DNA of 64,000 bases, taken from contig MEQL01000038.1 of NCBI GenBank assembly GCA_001770205.1, positions 41,314-105,313 on the forward strand, written 5' to 3'. Positions within the stretch are counted from its first letter, which is position 1, and each line of letters begins with the position of its first letter. Below are positions 1-10,800 of the stretch, in pieces. The notes beneath the pieces are model-generated. The model did no database searches, was not told the DNA's origin, and worked only from the letters and a program-made list of their open reading frames with translations. Source of the stretch: Bdellovibrionales bacterium RIFOXYD12_FULL_39_22 (GTDB taxonomy: Bacteria > Bdellovibrionota > Bacteriovoracia > Bacteriovoracales > Bacteriovoracaceae). Position numbers and translations under genes: made by a program.

Positions 1-2
1 AG

Positions 3-668
3 ACGATTAAGACCGAGGCAAAATTTGATTACACCCATAAGAAACAAACTGGTGGGGCCGGACAATTTGCTGCTGTTATTGGAAAAATTCGTCCTTTAAA
101 ATCGGAAGATAAAGATAGTGAGGATCAAAACTTTAAATTTCATAATGAAATTCGTGGGGGATCGATTCCATCAGAGTATATCAGTGCTTGCGAGAAGGGT
201 TTTAACGATATTATGGATAAAGGGCCACTGGCCGCTTTCCCGCTAATAAATGTAGAAGTTTTCTTACAAGATGGTAAATATCACGATGTTGACTCCTCCG
301 ATTTGGCCTTTAGAATTGCGTCCCGTCAGGCCATGAGACAGGCAATTCGCGCAGCAAGCCCGGTATTACTAGAGCCTTTTATGAAAGTAGAGGTTGAGTC
401 ACCGGATGAGTATCAAGGATCGGTTATTGGAGATCTTTCTTCTCGTCGTGGAGTAATTCAAGGTTCGGAATCCACTGACACGGGTGATGCTATTATTAAC
501 GCCTATGTTCCACTATCGTCCATGTTTGGTTATTCGACTGATCTTCGCTCTATGAGTGCAGGGAAGGCCACTTATACGATGGAATTTCACCACTATGAAG
601 AGTGTCCATCTAATATTGCCGAGAAGGTAATGAAAGATAGGGCAGAGAAGCTTGCTAAAGATGATTAG
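3..668 (+). CDS. fusA: Elongation factor G, C-terminal part (5' end outside window)
   Basis: This is the C-terminal 221 residues of the ribosomal translocase EF-G, a cytoplasmic GTPase that moves tRNA and mRNA after peptide transfer. The frame is open from base 3, so the gene starts before the window. Visible landmarks are HKKQTGGAGQFA of domain IV, SVIGDLSSRRG at the start of domain V, and FGYSTDLRSMSAGKA near the end. All are standard for the family. The GTPase domain is not visible, so I cannot tell the housekeeping fusA from a second EF-G paralogue. A LysR-type gene follows after 23 bases. Confidence 0.93.
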   Translation, partial: TIKTEAKFDYTHKKQTGGAGQFAAVIGKIRPLKSEDKDSEDQNFKFHNEIRGGSIPSEYISACEKGFNDIMDKGPLAAFPLINVEVFLQDGKYHDVDSSDLAFRIASRQAMRQAIRAASPVLLEPFMKVEVESPDEYQGSVIGDLSSRRGVIQGSESTDTGDAIINAYVPLSSMFGYSTDLRSMSAGKATYTMEFHHYEECPSNIAEKVMKDRAEKLAKDD

Positions 669-691
669 TAACGGTTTTTTGTGTCGTATTA

Positions 692-1603
692 ATGATTGAA
701 ACAACTCATCTACAAACTCTAGTTGCGCTTGTTAGGTCTGGAAGTTTTTCCAGGGCCGCAAGCGAGCTAGGGGTTACTCAGTCGGCCATCAGTCAGAATG
801 TTCGTAGTCTTGAAAATAAAGTTGGTGTAAAAATCTTTATTCGCTCCGGTAAGCAAGTTAGCTTAACCTCGGATGGCGAAAAGTTGCACCGTTTTGCCCA
901 ATCTTTTTTAGTGCAGCTGGATAAAACTATTGAACAAATTCATCACAGTAAAGATGCTATGGCCGGGAAAGTGCGTATTGGTACTTTGCCTGGAGTGGGG
1001 AAGTCTTGGTTGACTTCTGAGCTTTTAAACTATGCGGCCTTAAACAGCGAACTTTCAATAACGCTTAATTTAGGTTTTGAGGCCGATCTTATTCGGGATT
1101 TTGAAGCGCTTAAGCTAGACATGTTGATTTTACCGGCCGATTTTTTACCAACCATTGGAGAGACTGTCTTATTGGGAGAAGAAAAAATCACTCTAGTTTT
1201 TCCCAAATCGCCAAAGTTTGATATTCATCCGGATATAAAGTTGGCCGAACTTATGAAGTATCCGGCCATCATGTTCGAAGAAGGATCGCCTCTTTTTTCT
1301 AGATGGTGTAAAGAGTACTTTAAAGAGGTGCCTAAAAAATTTAACATTCGCTACTCAATTAATTCTCACGGCAATATGTTGCAGGCAGTAATTCGCGAAT
1401 TAGGCATGGCAGTTATTCCAACGCATGTGCTTAAGCGCTCGGCCTATCGAGATAAGGTGCAAACCCTTGGGCCGGCCGCCGAAGTTTCAAATGGAGAGTT
1501 TTATTTAATTTATCACAAAGAATTGAGTGATTTACTCAGAATAAGAAGTACTATTGATTATCTAACCTCCCGAGAAAATCCTTTTTCTGTTGGACAAAAT
1601 TGA
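692..1603 (+). CDS. LysR-family transcriptional regulator
   Basis: A 303-residue DNA-binding regulator of standard LysR length. Residues 1-60 form the winged helix-turn-helix, with the typical SFSRAASELGVTQSAIS helix and a conserved SLENKVGVKIFIR wing. Residues from about 88 onward form the periplasmic-binding-protein-like effector domain (GKVRIGTLPGVGKSWL). The target and the effector cannot be read from the sequence. There is no divergent partner gene, which is unusual for LysR regulators. It lies 23 bases after the EF-G gene without an obvious ribosome binding site and may be cotranscribed with it. Confidence 0.9.
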   Translation: MIETTHLQTLVALVRSGSFSRAASELGVTQSAISQNVRSLENKVGVKIFIRSGKQVSLTSDGEKLHRFAQSFLVQLDKTIEQIHHSKDAMAGKVRIGTLPGVGKSWLTSELLNYAALNSELSITLNLGFEADLIRDFEALKLDMLILPADFLPTIGETVLLGEEKITLVFPKSPKFDIHPDIKLAELMKYPAIMFEEGSPLFSRWCKEYFKEVPKKFNIRYSINSHGNMLQAVIRELGMAVIPTHVLKRSAYRDKVQTLGPAAEVSNGEFYLIYHKELSDLLRIRSTIDYLTSRENPFSVGQN

Positions 1604-1725
1604 GCAGGCCTTTTTTTGTCAATGGGTAGATTTTGCCACCAAGACTTTCTGTGGCAATTATTTCTAAACGATGAGATAATTTTATTGGATGATGGTAGTT
1701 TTCCATCAAACCGAGAGGGCCATGT

Positions 1726-2154
1726 ATGGTGGATTTACATACAATTTTGGCAGACCATAAGTCGAAATATCACAAAGAGGGCCGGCCAGGCGAGGCGGAA
1801 AATATTCCGGCAAACACGACGACTCTATCAGAGATCCCCGATCTGTTTTTTGATGAAATTTTGGTGGCCTTCAAATTAAATAGAATTGAGATTATGGTTT
1901 TAATGTATCTATACCGGCGAGTATGGTGTCGCCCAAATCTTTATCGCCTTCATGGAATATCTCAACTGCTATCGCATACGGAGATGTCTAAGGCGCTTAA
2001 TTTGTCATTGGATGAAATTTATCATGCCCTCAGAAAGCTAGAAGAATTTGCTTTTATTACCACCGTAAGGTCTGGCCAATATTTTGTGCGTAGATTTTTT
2101 ACAAAAGAAAACGATGAGCTTTTAGGACAAAATTACGACGATTTTGAAATCTAG
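1726..2154 (+). CDS. Hypothetical protein with a possible winged-helix region
   Basis: A 142-residue protein that I do not recognise. Its middle (about residues 45-120) reads as a helical, winged-helix-like domain: a region rich in Ile, Met and Leu, then LLSHTEMSKALNLSLDEIY and a RKLEEFAFI segment resembling a recognition helix and wing. That suggests a small DNA-binding or regulatory protein, but this is inference. A GAGAGGG box lies just upstream of two candidate ATG codons at 1722 and 1726, and only the 1726 frame stays open. An overlapping frame at 1616-1879 is rejected. No membrane segment or signal peptide is present. Confidence 0.6.
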   Translation: MVDLHTILADHKSKYHKEGRPGEAENIPANTTTLSEIPDLFFDEILVAFKLNRIEIMVLMYLYRRVWCRPNLYRLHGISQLLSHTEMSKALNLSLDEIYHALRKLEEFAFITTVRSGQYFVRRFFTKENDELLGQNYDDFEI

Positions 2155-2210
2155 TCCAGATATCCATATAATTGAGTACTAGGCATAATTTGCAACACTA
2201 CTTTCACAAG

Positions 2211-2238
2211 TTGCGTCATTTTATAATTACAATATACT
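2211..2238 (+). promoter_or_regulatory. Candidate sigma-70 promoter for the 2281 gene
   Basis: TTGCGT, a 16-base spacer, then TATACT, about 40 bases upstream of the start codon at 2281. The fit is moderate and judged by eye. Confidence 0.35.
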
Positions 2239-2280
2239 TAACGTATAGAAAGAGTTGTTTATCTACATAGTGGAAGATGA

Positions 2281-4095
2281 ATGGGAAACGAAATCAATTT
2301 GCCTAAAATAGTATATGTTGGAAGTGACACTAGCTATTTTAATGATGTGCGAGTTCGGTTTAAAAATTCTTATCCGCAAGTTGAATATAAGTTTATGCCT
2401 TTAGAAAGTAGTGATGATTATCACCAAACTTTCTTGCAAATTTTAGAACTAAAACCTCTTATTATATACGTGGATTTTTCGGGCAAAGGAAAGGTTCGAA
2501 CTTATTTGACCAGACTTTTAAAAAGAGAAGTTTCTACACGTAATATCCCCTTAGTTGCTTTGGTGGAAAAAGAAGAACAACTAAAAGAGTGCAATGCCAC
2601 CGGAGTTGATTTTACCCATATTAAATGTGGAGAAATTAGTGATGTGGTCTATGATCCCTGCTCATTAGTTTATACCCGCAGCGTAAAAAAACCAGATTAT
2701 GCGCGAGCAAGATTTGTTAAAGATGCTGAGCTGTTTGAGGATTTTCGCATTGGTTACTATACTGCCAGCTATATGCGGGCAGAGAGTAATATGAAATATG
2801 GAAAAGGAGATATTGTAGAAATTGAAACTGCCATTCCAGAAAAGGTTATGCCCTCCCATCATTTTATTGTGCGTAATGTGCAAGAATCAGATCTTTTTTA
2901 TGATTATCGTTATGCTTATGATTTAGATTATGTTTTTGTCGATAAACCAGAGACGATTGATGTAGAAGGTGGGGATGCTAAAGTTGTGGAGTTGGCCAAT
3001 CAGGAACGAATGGATGAGTATAAAAACAATCTAATCTTAACTAAAAAGAAAGTATCTTCTTGGGTTGATGATAGCTTAAGCTCAACTGCTCCTAAGACAA
3101 CAAAAATTTTAATCATTGATAAAACCATGCGTTTTTTTGCCAATATGGATAAACCAATTGAGGATTATCCATACGGGATAAGATGTCAGACCGAACTTTT
3201 TGACTTGGATTATTTAGAAAAAATTCGTCCCAATATTATTGCCTTTGAGTTTTTTGAGATTGTTGATGAAGAAAGTGGAGATGTTGGCAAGAAGAAGGCC
3301 GCCACAACGACAAAAGAGAGTGGGCAAAAATCTAGAAATGCGGTTGAGCAACTGACCTTGATGGTGAAAAAAATTAAGAGCATGCAGAATTTTTCTCCCT
3401 TTATTGTTGTCTTTAATTGTCACAAATTTAACTCCAAATCTTTCCAGGATAGCTTACAGTATCCGACTATTTTAGTGGATACTTTAACGTTGGATATGCG
3501 AAAGGTGGTAGAGTTTGCCAATATCTATGACAAAAAAATTGAAAAAAAATATGAGGAAGCAATAAAACTTAAAGTAGCGCAACTAAAAAAACAAGATCCC
3601 AATAAGTATCGCAAATTGAGTATTAGTGATTTTAAGGATCGAAAGTTTTATCCCAAAAGCTCCTCTCCTTTGAGTTATGCTAGTTGCAAATATGTAATTC
3701 AATTGACTAGTATGACGGAGTCAGAGTTAACTTTTGTTGGTGATCCGGAATTTGAAGGAGAGCAGTTTTATCTGAAATTTCCGGCCCGCATGCATATTCG
3801 AATAATACCTGGGGATACTGGGAAGAAATTTATTATTGAGCAGCGACGTAATTTGTATAAAGCATTGATTCATTCAGTCGGAGAAGAGCAGAAAAAAAAG
3901 CTGAGACAATTTGTAAATGAGATTTTCTTTACTGATTTAAATAATCGCAAAGAAAAAGAAAAAGAAGAATTCGATAAAAAAAATCAAGAGGTGCTAGAGA
4001 AGTTAAAGGCCGCCGGAGAAGTGGCCGCGGATATTCAATCATCGGCCGTTACTACCGCAACAGATGATAAAAAAGATGGCCCGGCGCAAAGCTAG
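2281..4095 (+). CDS. Multidomain receiver-like / PilZ-like protein
   Basis: A 604-residue cytoplasmic protein without signal peptide or membrane segment. Residues 1-125 look like a CheY-type receiver (KIVYVGSD at the start, IIYVDF with Asp65 at the phosphoacceptor position). Residues about 150-215 resemble a PilZ barrel but lack the usual c-di-GMP binding signature. Residues about 273-410 look like a second receiver (KILIIDKTMRFF) in which the acceptor strand reads IIAFEFFE, with Glu near 323 in place of Asp. A further beta-rich segment (440-560) and a charged Lys/Glu tail follow. Domain names rest on motif shape only. No kinase is adjacent. Its stop codon overlaps that of the convergent ccsA-like gene in a shared CTAG. 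Confidence 0.6.
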   Translation: MGNEINLPKIVYVGSDTSYFNDVRVRFKNSYPQVEYKFMPLESSDDYHQTFLQILELKPLIIYVDFSGKGKVRTYLTRLLKREVSTRNIPLVALVEKEEQLKECNATGVDFTHIKCGEISDVVYDPCSLVYTRSVKKPDYARARFVKDAELFEDFRIGYYTASYMRAESNMKYGKGDIVEIETAIPEKVMPSHHFIVRNVQESDLFYDYRYAYDLDYVFVDKPETIDVEGGDAKVVELANQERMDEYKNNLILTKKKVSSWVDDSLSSTAPKTTKILIIDKTMRFFANMDKPIEDYPYGIRCQTELFDLDYLEKIRPNIIAFEFFEIVDEESGDVGKKKAATTTKESGQKSRNAVEQLTLMVKKIKSMQNFSPFIVVFNCHKFNSKSFQDSLQYPTILVDTLTLDMRKVVEFANIYDKKIEKKYEEAIKLKVAQLKKQDPNKYRKLSISDFKDRKFYPKSSSPLSYASCKYVIQLTSMTESELTFVGDPEFEGEQFYLKFPARMHIRIIPGDTGKKFIIEQRRNLYKALIHSVGEEQKKKLRQFVNEIFFTDLNNRKEKEKEEFDKKNQEVLEKLKAAGEVAADIQSSAVTTATDDKKDGPAQS

Positions 4096-5630
4096 TTTTT
4101 TTCTTTTGGGGAGATGGCCGTCACAATAAGCAAAACAATTTGCAACGTAAAAAAGGAGAACAAAAATAGTGCTCCGCCTTCGCTAAAGCCATAAGAGTGT
4201 AGGCCGCTGGCCAAAATATAATTTACCCCAAACCAGGCCATCATAACGCTCATAAAGGCCGCGGCCGTGAAAGGAATAAATCTCGCAGGTGGAATCCAGG
4301 TAGTATGCTTTCCATGGATAATGGCCATGTAGATTAAAAGCACAATCAGACTCCAAGTTTCTTTAGGGTCCCATCCCCAAAATCGCCCCCAGGAATAGTC
4401 TGCCCAAATTCCGCCTAAAATAATTCCTAAGGCCAAGAGCACCGTACCAAATTTTAAGCAGGTGTAGGTGATATCTGTATAGCGAGCAAGATCATCTGAT
4501 GAGAGTGTAAAAAATCTGCGTTTGATTAAAATTACATTTGCCAGCAGCCAGCTAAGGCCTAAGGCCCCGTAGGAGAGGATGATGGAAGTTACATGCGTGC
4601 TCAGCCAAAAATTATCACGTAAAACGGGGACTAAAGGGCCAATGGAGCTAGAGAACATTCCGTGAGCAAAGGTTATCATGAAAAGAGAAAGTAAGTTATA
4701 GGCCAGACCAACCAGAACGATTATTTTATCTTTTTTTACATGGCCAATTATTAAGGCCAAAAATAGTCCGCCAAGTCCAGAAAATAGCATGGTCTCATAC
4801 ATGTTGGTAACTGGTGCCCGGCCAGAAATGATCATTCGCAAGATCATGTAGGTTGATTCCGTAAGAACTGTTAAAACCGAAAAACCAAGTGCGAAGTTAA
4901 AATTCTTAATGGCCACCAACGCAATTAGCGCAATCATGGTCAAGAGCATGGAAAAATCAACCAAATGAAGTTTGGCATAGGTTACCTCAATAAGGTAGTG
5001 ATCTCCCTGGAGTGCGATAAAATCCTTTTGTGCTTGTGCTAACTTTTGAGAGGCCAGGCTTGGTTGTGTCAGATCTTCTTCAGAAAAAAAGTTTTTCAGG
5101 GTTGACCACTTAATTTCGTTACTAGAAGAGCGTTGAGGCAATAACCAATTGGCACCGGCCACTAATTCTTGGTAGATATTTGCTTGGTTATATAGTTTGT
5201 TGAGATATTTTTTGTAGGAATTTTCTTTTTGAATTAACATGGCACTGCGTTGAATGGTGGGAAGCTGAGTAAGTAAATTATCATATTCTACAGAGCTTTC
5301 ATCTCTTCCAACACTAAGTAAAATGCGTGCTTCCACATGCTCAATTTTCGCTTTAAGGGAAGTAGTTATGGGGAGGGAAGAAGATTTTAAAGAGAGTAGA
5401 CAAAAAAGTTCGGAAGAAGATAGATCATCTTGCGAAGTTTTACCGGTTAAATCTTTTAAAATTTCTTTAGCATGAACCAATAATGGCTTGATTCGGCCAT
5501 TTTGTTGAATAGGCAGGGAATCTAGCAGTTTGCTGTCACAAAAATATTTCTCAGTTGCGAGTGAAATATTGCAGAGGGAGCTTAACAAGAAGAAGAGAAA
5601 AGAAATAGTTGGAAGATAAGTTTTCATCAT
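4092..5630 (-). CDS. ccsA: Cytochrome c biogenesis protein CcsA/ResC family
   Basis: The haem-handling membrane subunit of system II cytochrome c maturation, which with ResB/Ccs1 delivers haem to apocytochromes outside the membrane. The family signature WGRFWGWDPKETW sits near residues 414-426, within a run of about eight membrane helices in the C-terminal half. The N-terminal 230 residues are a signal-like helix plus a hydrophilic domain, an extension that the shortest family members lack. I chose the start at 5630 (MMKTYLP), preceded by AAGGGGCAAA. A longer frame to 5717 would run inside resB. The start overlaps the resB stop, which suggests translational coupling. Confidence 0.9.
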   Translation of the reverse strand: MMKTYLPTISFLFFLLSSLCNISLATEKYFCDSKLLDSLPIQQNGRIKPLLVHAKEILKDLTGKTSQDDLSSSELFCLLSLKSSSLPITTSLKAKIEHVEARILLSVGRDESSVEYDNLLTQLPTIQRSAMLIQKENSYKKYLNKLYNQANIYQELVAGANWLLPQRSSSNEIKWSTLKNFFSEEDLTQPSLASQKLAQAQKDFIALQGDHYLIEVTYAKLHLVDFSMLLTMIALIALVAIKNFNFALGFSVLTVLTESTYMILRMIISGRAPVTNMYETMLFSGLGGLFLALIIGHVKKDKIIVLVGLAYNLLSLFMITFAHGMFSSSIGPLVPVLRDNFWLSTHVTSIILSYGALGLSWLLANVILIKRRFFTLSSDDLARYTDITYTCLKFGTVLLALGIILGGIWADYSWGRFWGWDPKETWSLIVLLIYMAIIHGKHTTWIPPARFIPFTAAAFMSVMMAWFGVNYILASGLHSYGFSEGGALFLFSFFTLQIVLLIVTAISPKEKN

Positions 5631-7120
5631 TTTGCCCCTTTGGTATTTTCTTTTTTGCGACGATAAATTATGTAGTAGTGAATCATGGCCCCCAGAACAA
5701 GTAATAGCGACCCCCAATATTTGATGGGCCGTCCAGGATCTACGTTGGCGCTTAGAACTGAGCCGAAATCGCCTTCATTGGTTTCAAAATAAGAGGATTG
5801 ATAAAAAGTGAATCCCATCATTTTGAGTGGATTATTCATGTATATGTGATGATCTTGATTGCCGTCGGGTAAAAAGAGTTTAACAAAACTTTCATAACTG
5901 GCCGGCATCTGAGTGCCGGGATTCATATCCATTTTGAATTTGGTCAACATAAACTCAAAAGGGAGTCTTAATTTTACTTTGCTTAATTCTAGACGATGTG
6001 GCTTTCCGTTAACCATGGCCCGAAGAGGTGCGCCATCGGTAATCCAAAGATCTTCACCGTTAATATTTACCAGTAAAGCTTTTTGAGTACCAGAAATTAC
6101 TTTGCCGTCTTGCTGGATAGGAACTACAAAAAATGGACGAAGTGTAGGGACCATCTTTTCAGAGTGGGTAAGTAGTTTGACGTTAAGGCCCATCCATGGA
6201 ATGTTGCCAAGATTATTACCCTTTAAGCTAGATGTCATCCACTGGCCGTTTTTAAAAATGGCCATACTCTCTCCAAAAAGAAAAATTGCCGGCCTATTAT
6301 TGTTGGCCGCATTTTTTACGCCATATGTGGCAAAGGCCGTACATTGGCCATCACTGCTATTTACTACCGGCGGATCGTTGGGTGTTGCCTGTAAGAAACA
6401 TGCAAAAAGATTTTTAGGTAGATAGAAAATAGAAAAACTATCAAAATGTGCCATGGATTCAAATTGATTAGATTCGGGGTGCAAAGAGAGAGTAAGCTTA
6501 TTAGACATTTGATCATTAAAAAAAAGATATTGGGAGGAGTGAATAAAACTATCTTCGGGATAGGCCTGCAGCGGTTTCTCCCAGATAAATTCATTTTCAC
6601 TGGAGGGGAGATACTTTTTGATGGTGAGTGGGCCATAACTTGCATTTATATTAGCAGTGAAGGCGGCAAAGGGGAGTTCATAAGAGATTTGCTTGCCCGT
6701 AGACTCTTCTGTCATGAGAAAAATATCATCGTATAACATCACGGTACGATTTTGTTCTCCCTTAACTAGCGTTATATTCCCATCGACTCCAGCATAGTAA
6801 GTAATAAAACTACCTGCTCCGATCAGGAGGATGCCAAAATGTATAATGTAAAAACCGGTAAGACGAGATTTGAAAGGTGTGCGCACAAAAGCGGCCAATA
6901 TTACGCTTAGAAAAATTAGGCCCTGCAATAACATGAAGGGAAGCGATTTATAGACTAGGCGATTAGCAAACTCTGTTCCGTAATAGCTCTCAATGAATGT
7001 TCCAGCAATCATGGCCACTGTAAAGAGGAGGATTATAGAGACAGCGAATTTTAGGCCCCCAAAAGTTTTTTCAAATTTTTCCCACTGCCATGATTTTATC
7101 AGCTCAATTAATTTTGCCAT
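5627..7120 (-). CDS. resB: ResB/Ccs1-family cytochrome c biogenesis protein
   Basis: Partner of CcsA in system II cytochrome c biogenesis. The family keeps the apocytochrome cysteines reduced and positions them for haem ligation. The N-terminus has three closely spaced membrane helices (FAVSIILLFTVAMIAGTFIE, then a VYKSLPFMLLQGLIFL segment, then GFYIIHFGILLIGAGSF). A large periplasmic domain follows, with a last helix near the end (YWGSLLLVLGAMIHYYIIY). The layout and the FGGLKFAV opening fit ResB. I set the start at the ATG at 7120, which has GGGGGAT nearby. An upstream ATG at 7141 gives seven extra residues without a ribosome binding site. Its stop overlaps the ccsA start. Confidence 0.88.
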   Translation of the reverse strand: MAKLIELIKSWQWEKFEKTFGGLKFAVSIILLFTVAMIAGTFIESYYGTEFANRLVYKSLPFMLLQGLIFLSVILAAFVRTPFKSRLTGFYIIHFGILLIGAGSFITYYAGVDGNITLVKGEQNRTVMLYDDIFLMTEESTGKQISYELPFAAFTANINASYGPLTIKKYLPSSENEFIWEKPLQAYPEDSFIHSSQYLFFNDQMSNKLTLSLHPESNQFESMAHFDSFSIFYLPKNLFACFLQATPNDPPVVNSSDGQCTAFATYGVKNAANNNRPAIFLFGESMAIFKNGQWMTSSLKGNNLGNIPWMGLNVKLLTHSEKMVPTLRPFFVVPIQQDGKVISGTQKALLVNINGEDLWITDGAPLRAMVNGKPHRLELSKVKLRLPFEFMLTKFKMDMNPGTQMPASYESFVKLFLPDGNQDHHIYMNNPLKMMGFTFYQSSYFETNEGDFGSVLSANVDPGRPIKYWGSLLLVLGAMIHYYIIYRRKKENTKGAK

Positions 7121-7153
7121 GAAAAATATCCCCCGGATCACTAGAATAGGTGC

Positions 7154-7879
7154 TTAGTTGGGAATTGTAAATTTCCATCCACAAAACCACTCAGTAGGAT
7201 GATTATCGGGGGGGCAGGAAATACACTCAGTTTTAATTTTACTATCTATGGCCTTGGCAAAACTGGTGTATTCTATAACCCCTGCTGACTTACAGGGATA
7301 GTCGGCCAGTCCTTTTTTTTGGCGGGCGTTTTGTACGCGGCAATCATTCATATAAAAAAGTAAAGTGTTTTTATCTGGGCGAACCATGCTTTGTTTGTTG
7401 ATATAAGCATAAAGTCGCCAAGAAAGTGCGCTGGCCAATCCATCAAGGCCTGCATTTTCTGGAAGATCGATTAGATTTTTAATAGACCATGCTTCAAATG
7501 GAGAAAATTTTTCCCAACAAGTATCGTTGCAACGCTTGGCCAGAGTCATGCCGTGCACAGACTCGATGGCCTGGAACCAGATACCATCATTGGCCAACCA
7601 ATTTACGGCCACCGCTTTAGTTAATTCTAAAAGCTGGGCCTCATTAATTTGTAAATTTCCAGAGGCCATAGATGTTTGATCTTCTAAGTTTAATGAGATG
7701 TTCAGAGTCTTGGCCAGTCGGCTGGCTTGGAGTGGAATAGTTGTCTCTGCGCATTTTTTTAAAGCTAAAAAAGCTTGCTGCTTGCCCAGAATCGTTTCCA
7801 CTTGGTTAAACCACATGGAGTGGTGAATTGAAAGGCGATGCATGAAATCAAAAAGAAGTTTTACTTTGGCGTGCATCAC
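7154..7879 (-). CDS. DUF6125-like Cys-rich protein
   Basis: A 241-residue soluble protein. From residue 90 on it matches, from memory, a family found in deltaproteobacteria and firmicutes (DUF6125-like). Shared features are [23 protein letters not shown], a [17 protein letters not shown] segment, [12 protein letters not shown] and the near-terminal [10 protein letters not shown]. The clustered Cys and His residues suggest a metal or cofactor site, but the family's function is unknown to me. Its start overlaps the stop of the isobutyryl-CoA mutase gene by four bases (ATGA), so the two are probably translationally coupled. That makes a role with the B12-dependent mutase plausible, though unproven. 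An insert around residues 55-75 is specific to this copy. Confidence 0.7.
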   Translation of the reverse strand: MMHAKVKLLFDFMHRLSIHHSMWFNQVETILGKQQAFLALKKCAETTIPLQASRLAKTLNISLNLEDQTSMASGNLQINEAQLLELTKAVAVNWLANDGIWFQAIESVHGMTLAKRCNDTCWEKFSPFEAWSIKNLIDLPENAGLDGLASALSWRLYAYINKQSMVRPDKNTLLFYMNDCRVQNARQKKGLADYPCKSAGVIEYTSFAKAIDSKIKTECISCPPDNHPTEWFCGWKFTIPN

Positions 7880-10800
7880 ATATTCCTTCGATATTGTCCA
7901 CCGACGTGGTAGAGCGAGTTGGTAATTTGTCCAATGGAGCAGTATTTGGAAACTTCCATTAATTTTTCAAAGATATTTTTATTATCTCTGGCCACCATGT
8001 GTAGTTCTTGCAGTAATTGTTTGGCCAGTTGGGCGTTGGCGGTGTGACAGCGCTCAACGGTTGTAATCTGATTTTCTTTTTCTTCTGTGGTAGCGCGAAT
8101 GACTTCCCGTGGAATGATTGTGGGAGACCCTTTAGAAGAGAGAAAAGTGTTTACTCCAATGATGGGATATTCTCCAGTGTGTTTTAGTGTTTCATAGTAG
8201 AGAGATTCTTCTTGGATTTTACTGCGTTGATACATGGTCTCCATCGCACCTAATACTCCACCACGCTCTGAAATTTTTTCAAATTCAGAGAGGACAGCTT
8301 CTTCGACAAGATCTGTAAGTTCTTCAATAATAAATGAGCCCTGCATCGCATTTTGGTTTTTTGCTAGGCCTAATTCACTATTGATGATCAGTTGAATGGC
8401 CATGGCGCGTCGAACTGATTCTTCGGTGGGAGTAGTAATTGCTTCATCATAGGCATTAGTGTGAAGTGAGTTACAATTGTCATAGATAGCATAGAGTGCT
8501 TGCAGTGTTGTGCGAATATCATTGAAGTCAATTTCTTGTGCATGTAGTGAGCGGCCGGAGGTTTGAATGTGATATTTTAACATCTGAGAGCGAGAATTTC
8601 CGCCATATTTAAGTTTCATGGCGCGGGCCCAAATGCGGCGGGCCACCCGGCCAATCACTGCGTATTCAGGGTCAATGCCATTAGAAAAAAAGAAGGACAA
8701 ATTGGGAGCGAAAGCATCAATATCCATTCCGCGTGATAAGTAATACTCCACAAAGGTAAATCCGTTAGATAGTGTTAGGGCAAGTTGAGTGATAGGATTG
8801 GCCCCTGCTTCAGCTATGTGATAGCCAGAAATAGAGACAGAATAGAAGTTGCGGACATTATTGTTTATAAAATATTCTTGAATATCTCCCATGATTTTTA
8901 GCGCAAATTCGGTAGAGAATATGCAGGTATTTTGGCCCTGATCTTCTTTCAAAATGTCTGCTTGCACGGTACCACGTACTTTGCTGATGGTATCTAGTTT
9001 TATTTTTTCATAGATATCGCTGGGAAGAACTTGATCACCAGATACTCCTAGTAACATTAATCCCAATCCATCGTTGCCCTCAGGCAGCGGCCCTTGATAT
9101 GAGGGGAGGGTGAGATGTTGGGCGATATATTTTTTCTCATAAATCTCTTTGATTTTTTTTCGAACTGAATTCTCAAGGCCTTGCTGGTTAATATAGATTT
9201 CACATTCTTGATCGATGGCCGCATTCATAAAATAGCCCACCATGATGGCCGAAGGGCCGTTGATGGTCATGGAGACAGAGGTTTTTGCGTCAGTTAGACG
9301 AAAACCCGAGTAGAGTTTTTTTGCATCGTCGAGGCAACAAATTGAGACGCCAGAATTGCCAATTTTTCCGTATATATCCGGGCGCCGATTGGGATCTTCG
9401 CCGTAGAGAGTAACTGAGTCGAAGGCGGTGGAAAGACGAGTGGCCGGCAGACCACAAGAGAGATAATGAAAACGACGATTGGTACGCTCCGGCCCACCCT
9501 CACCTGCAAACATTCGCGTAGGATCTTCTCCTTCGCGCTTAAAAGGAAACACCCCGGCAGTAAAGGGGTATTCTCCTGGAACATTTTCGTTAAGCGACCA
9601 GCGCAAAATGTCAGCATGAGAACGATATTTGGGCATAGCAATTTTAGGAATTTTAGTTTTAGAAAGTGATTCAGTATAAGTTTTAATTTTTATCTCTTTG
9701 TCGCGTACGCAGTAAGAGTAGAAATCGTTTTTATATTGGGATATTTTGGTTGGCCATCCACTTATAATTTTTTTACATACTGGATCTTGGCGTTCAGACA
9801 GATTTTGATATTTGTTTTCTAGTGATTGGGTGGCCGCATTATCATTTTTGCTTAAAGTGGCCAAGGCGGTGGAGAGACTCTGAGTGGTCTCTGCTAAATC
9901 ACATTGCTCAGCAATCCAGTTTTGATGAGCACGAATTGTTTCAACTATCTCCGCTAAGTAGCGAGTCTTTTTAGGAGGTATGATATATTTTTTTTCAGAC
10001 ATTCCCGAGGTGAGTGTAAATTGAGAGGTAAGGCCAATTTTTAATTTGCTATTTAGTTGAGAGATAACTTCTTGGTATAGATGATTCATTCCGGGATCAT
10101 TAAATTGTGAAGCAATCGTTCCGAAAATGGGAACTTTGCTATCAGTTCCTGGGCCGTGATCAAAAATTTTATGATTACGCTTGTACTGTTTTGTAACGTC
10201 GCGCAAGGCATCTTCGGCCCCACGTTTATCGAATTTATTGATGGCAATGATGTCGGCAAAATCGAGCATATCAATTTTTTCTAACTGACTACTGGCCCCA
10301 TATTCTGGCGTCATAACATAAAGAGAAAGATTTGAGTGGTCGGTAATTTCGGTATCGGATTGGCCGATGCCAGAAGTTTCTAAAATAATCAGGTCAAAAT
10401 TAGCGGCCTTCACAATCTCTATCGCCGATTGCACATACTTGGAAAGGGCCAAGTTAGATTGGCGTGTTGCCAGAGAGCGCATATATACGCGATCAGAATT
10501 AATCGCATTCATGCGGATGCGATCGCCTAGGAGTGCTCCGCCTGTTTTTCGCTTTGAAGGATCAACTGATATGATGGCCACCTGTTTGTTCTCAAAATCA
10601 GTAAGAAAGCGATTGACTAGTTCATCCACTAGTGATGATTTGCCAGCACCTCCGGTCCCAGTAATTCCTAGCACTGGTGTTTTACTGGATTGGGCCATTG
10701 TTCTTATACGATCAAAAATTGCTTGGTTGTCGTCGGCAAAGTTTTCGGCACAAGAGATCAATTGAGCAATGGTTTGATGGCCACAAGTTTTTAAATTTTC

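Noticed and set aside
401..460. A tRNA-like GGTTCGGAATCC word at about 455
   Set aside because: It lies inside the EF-G coding frame and no acceptor or anticodon stem can be built around it.
1616..1879. An 87-codon plus-strand frame overlapping the 1726 gene
   Set aside because: It overlaps most of the better-supported 1726-2154 frame, which has a GAGAGGG site and a plausible domain. This frame lacks both, and its composition (many Trp, Arg and Gln) looks like a shifted reading.
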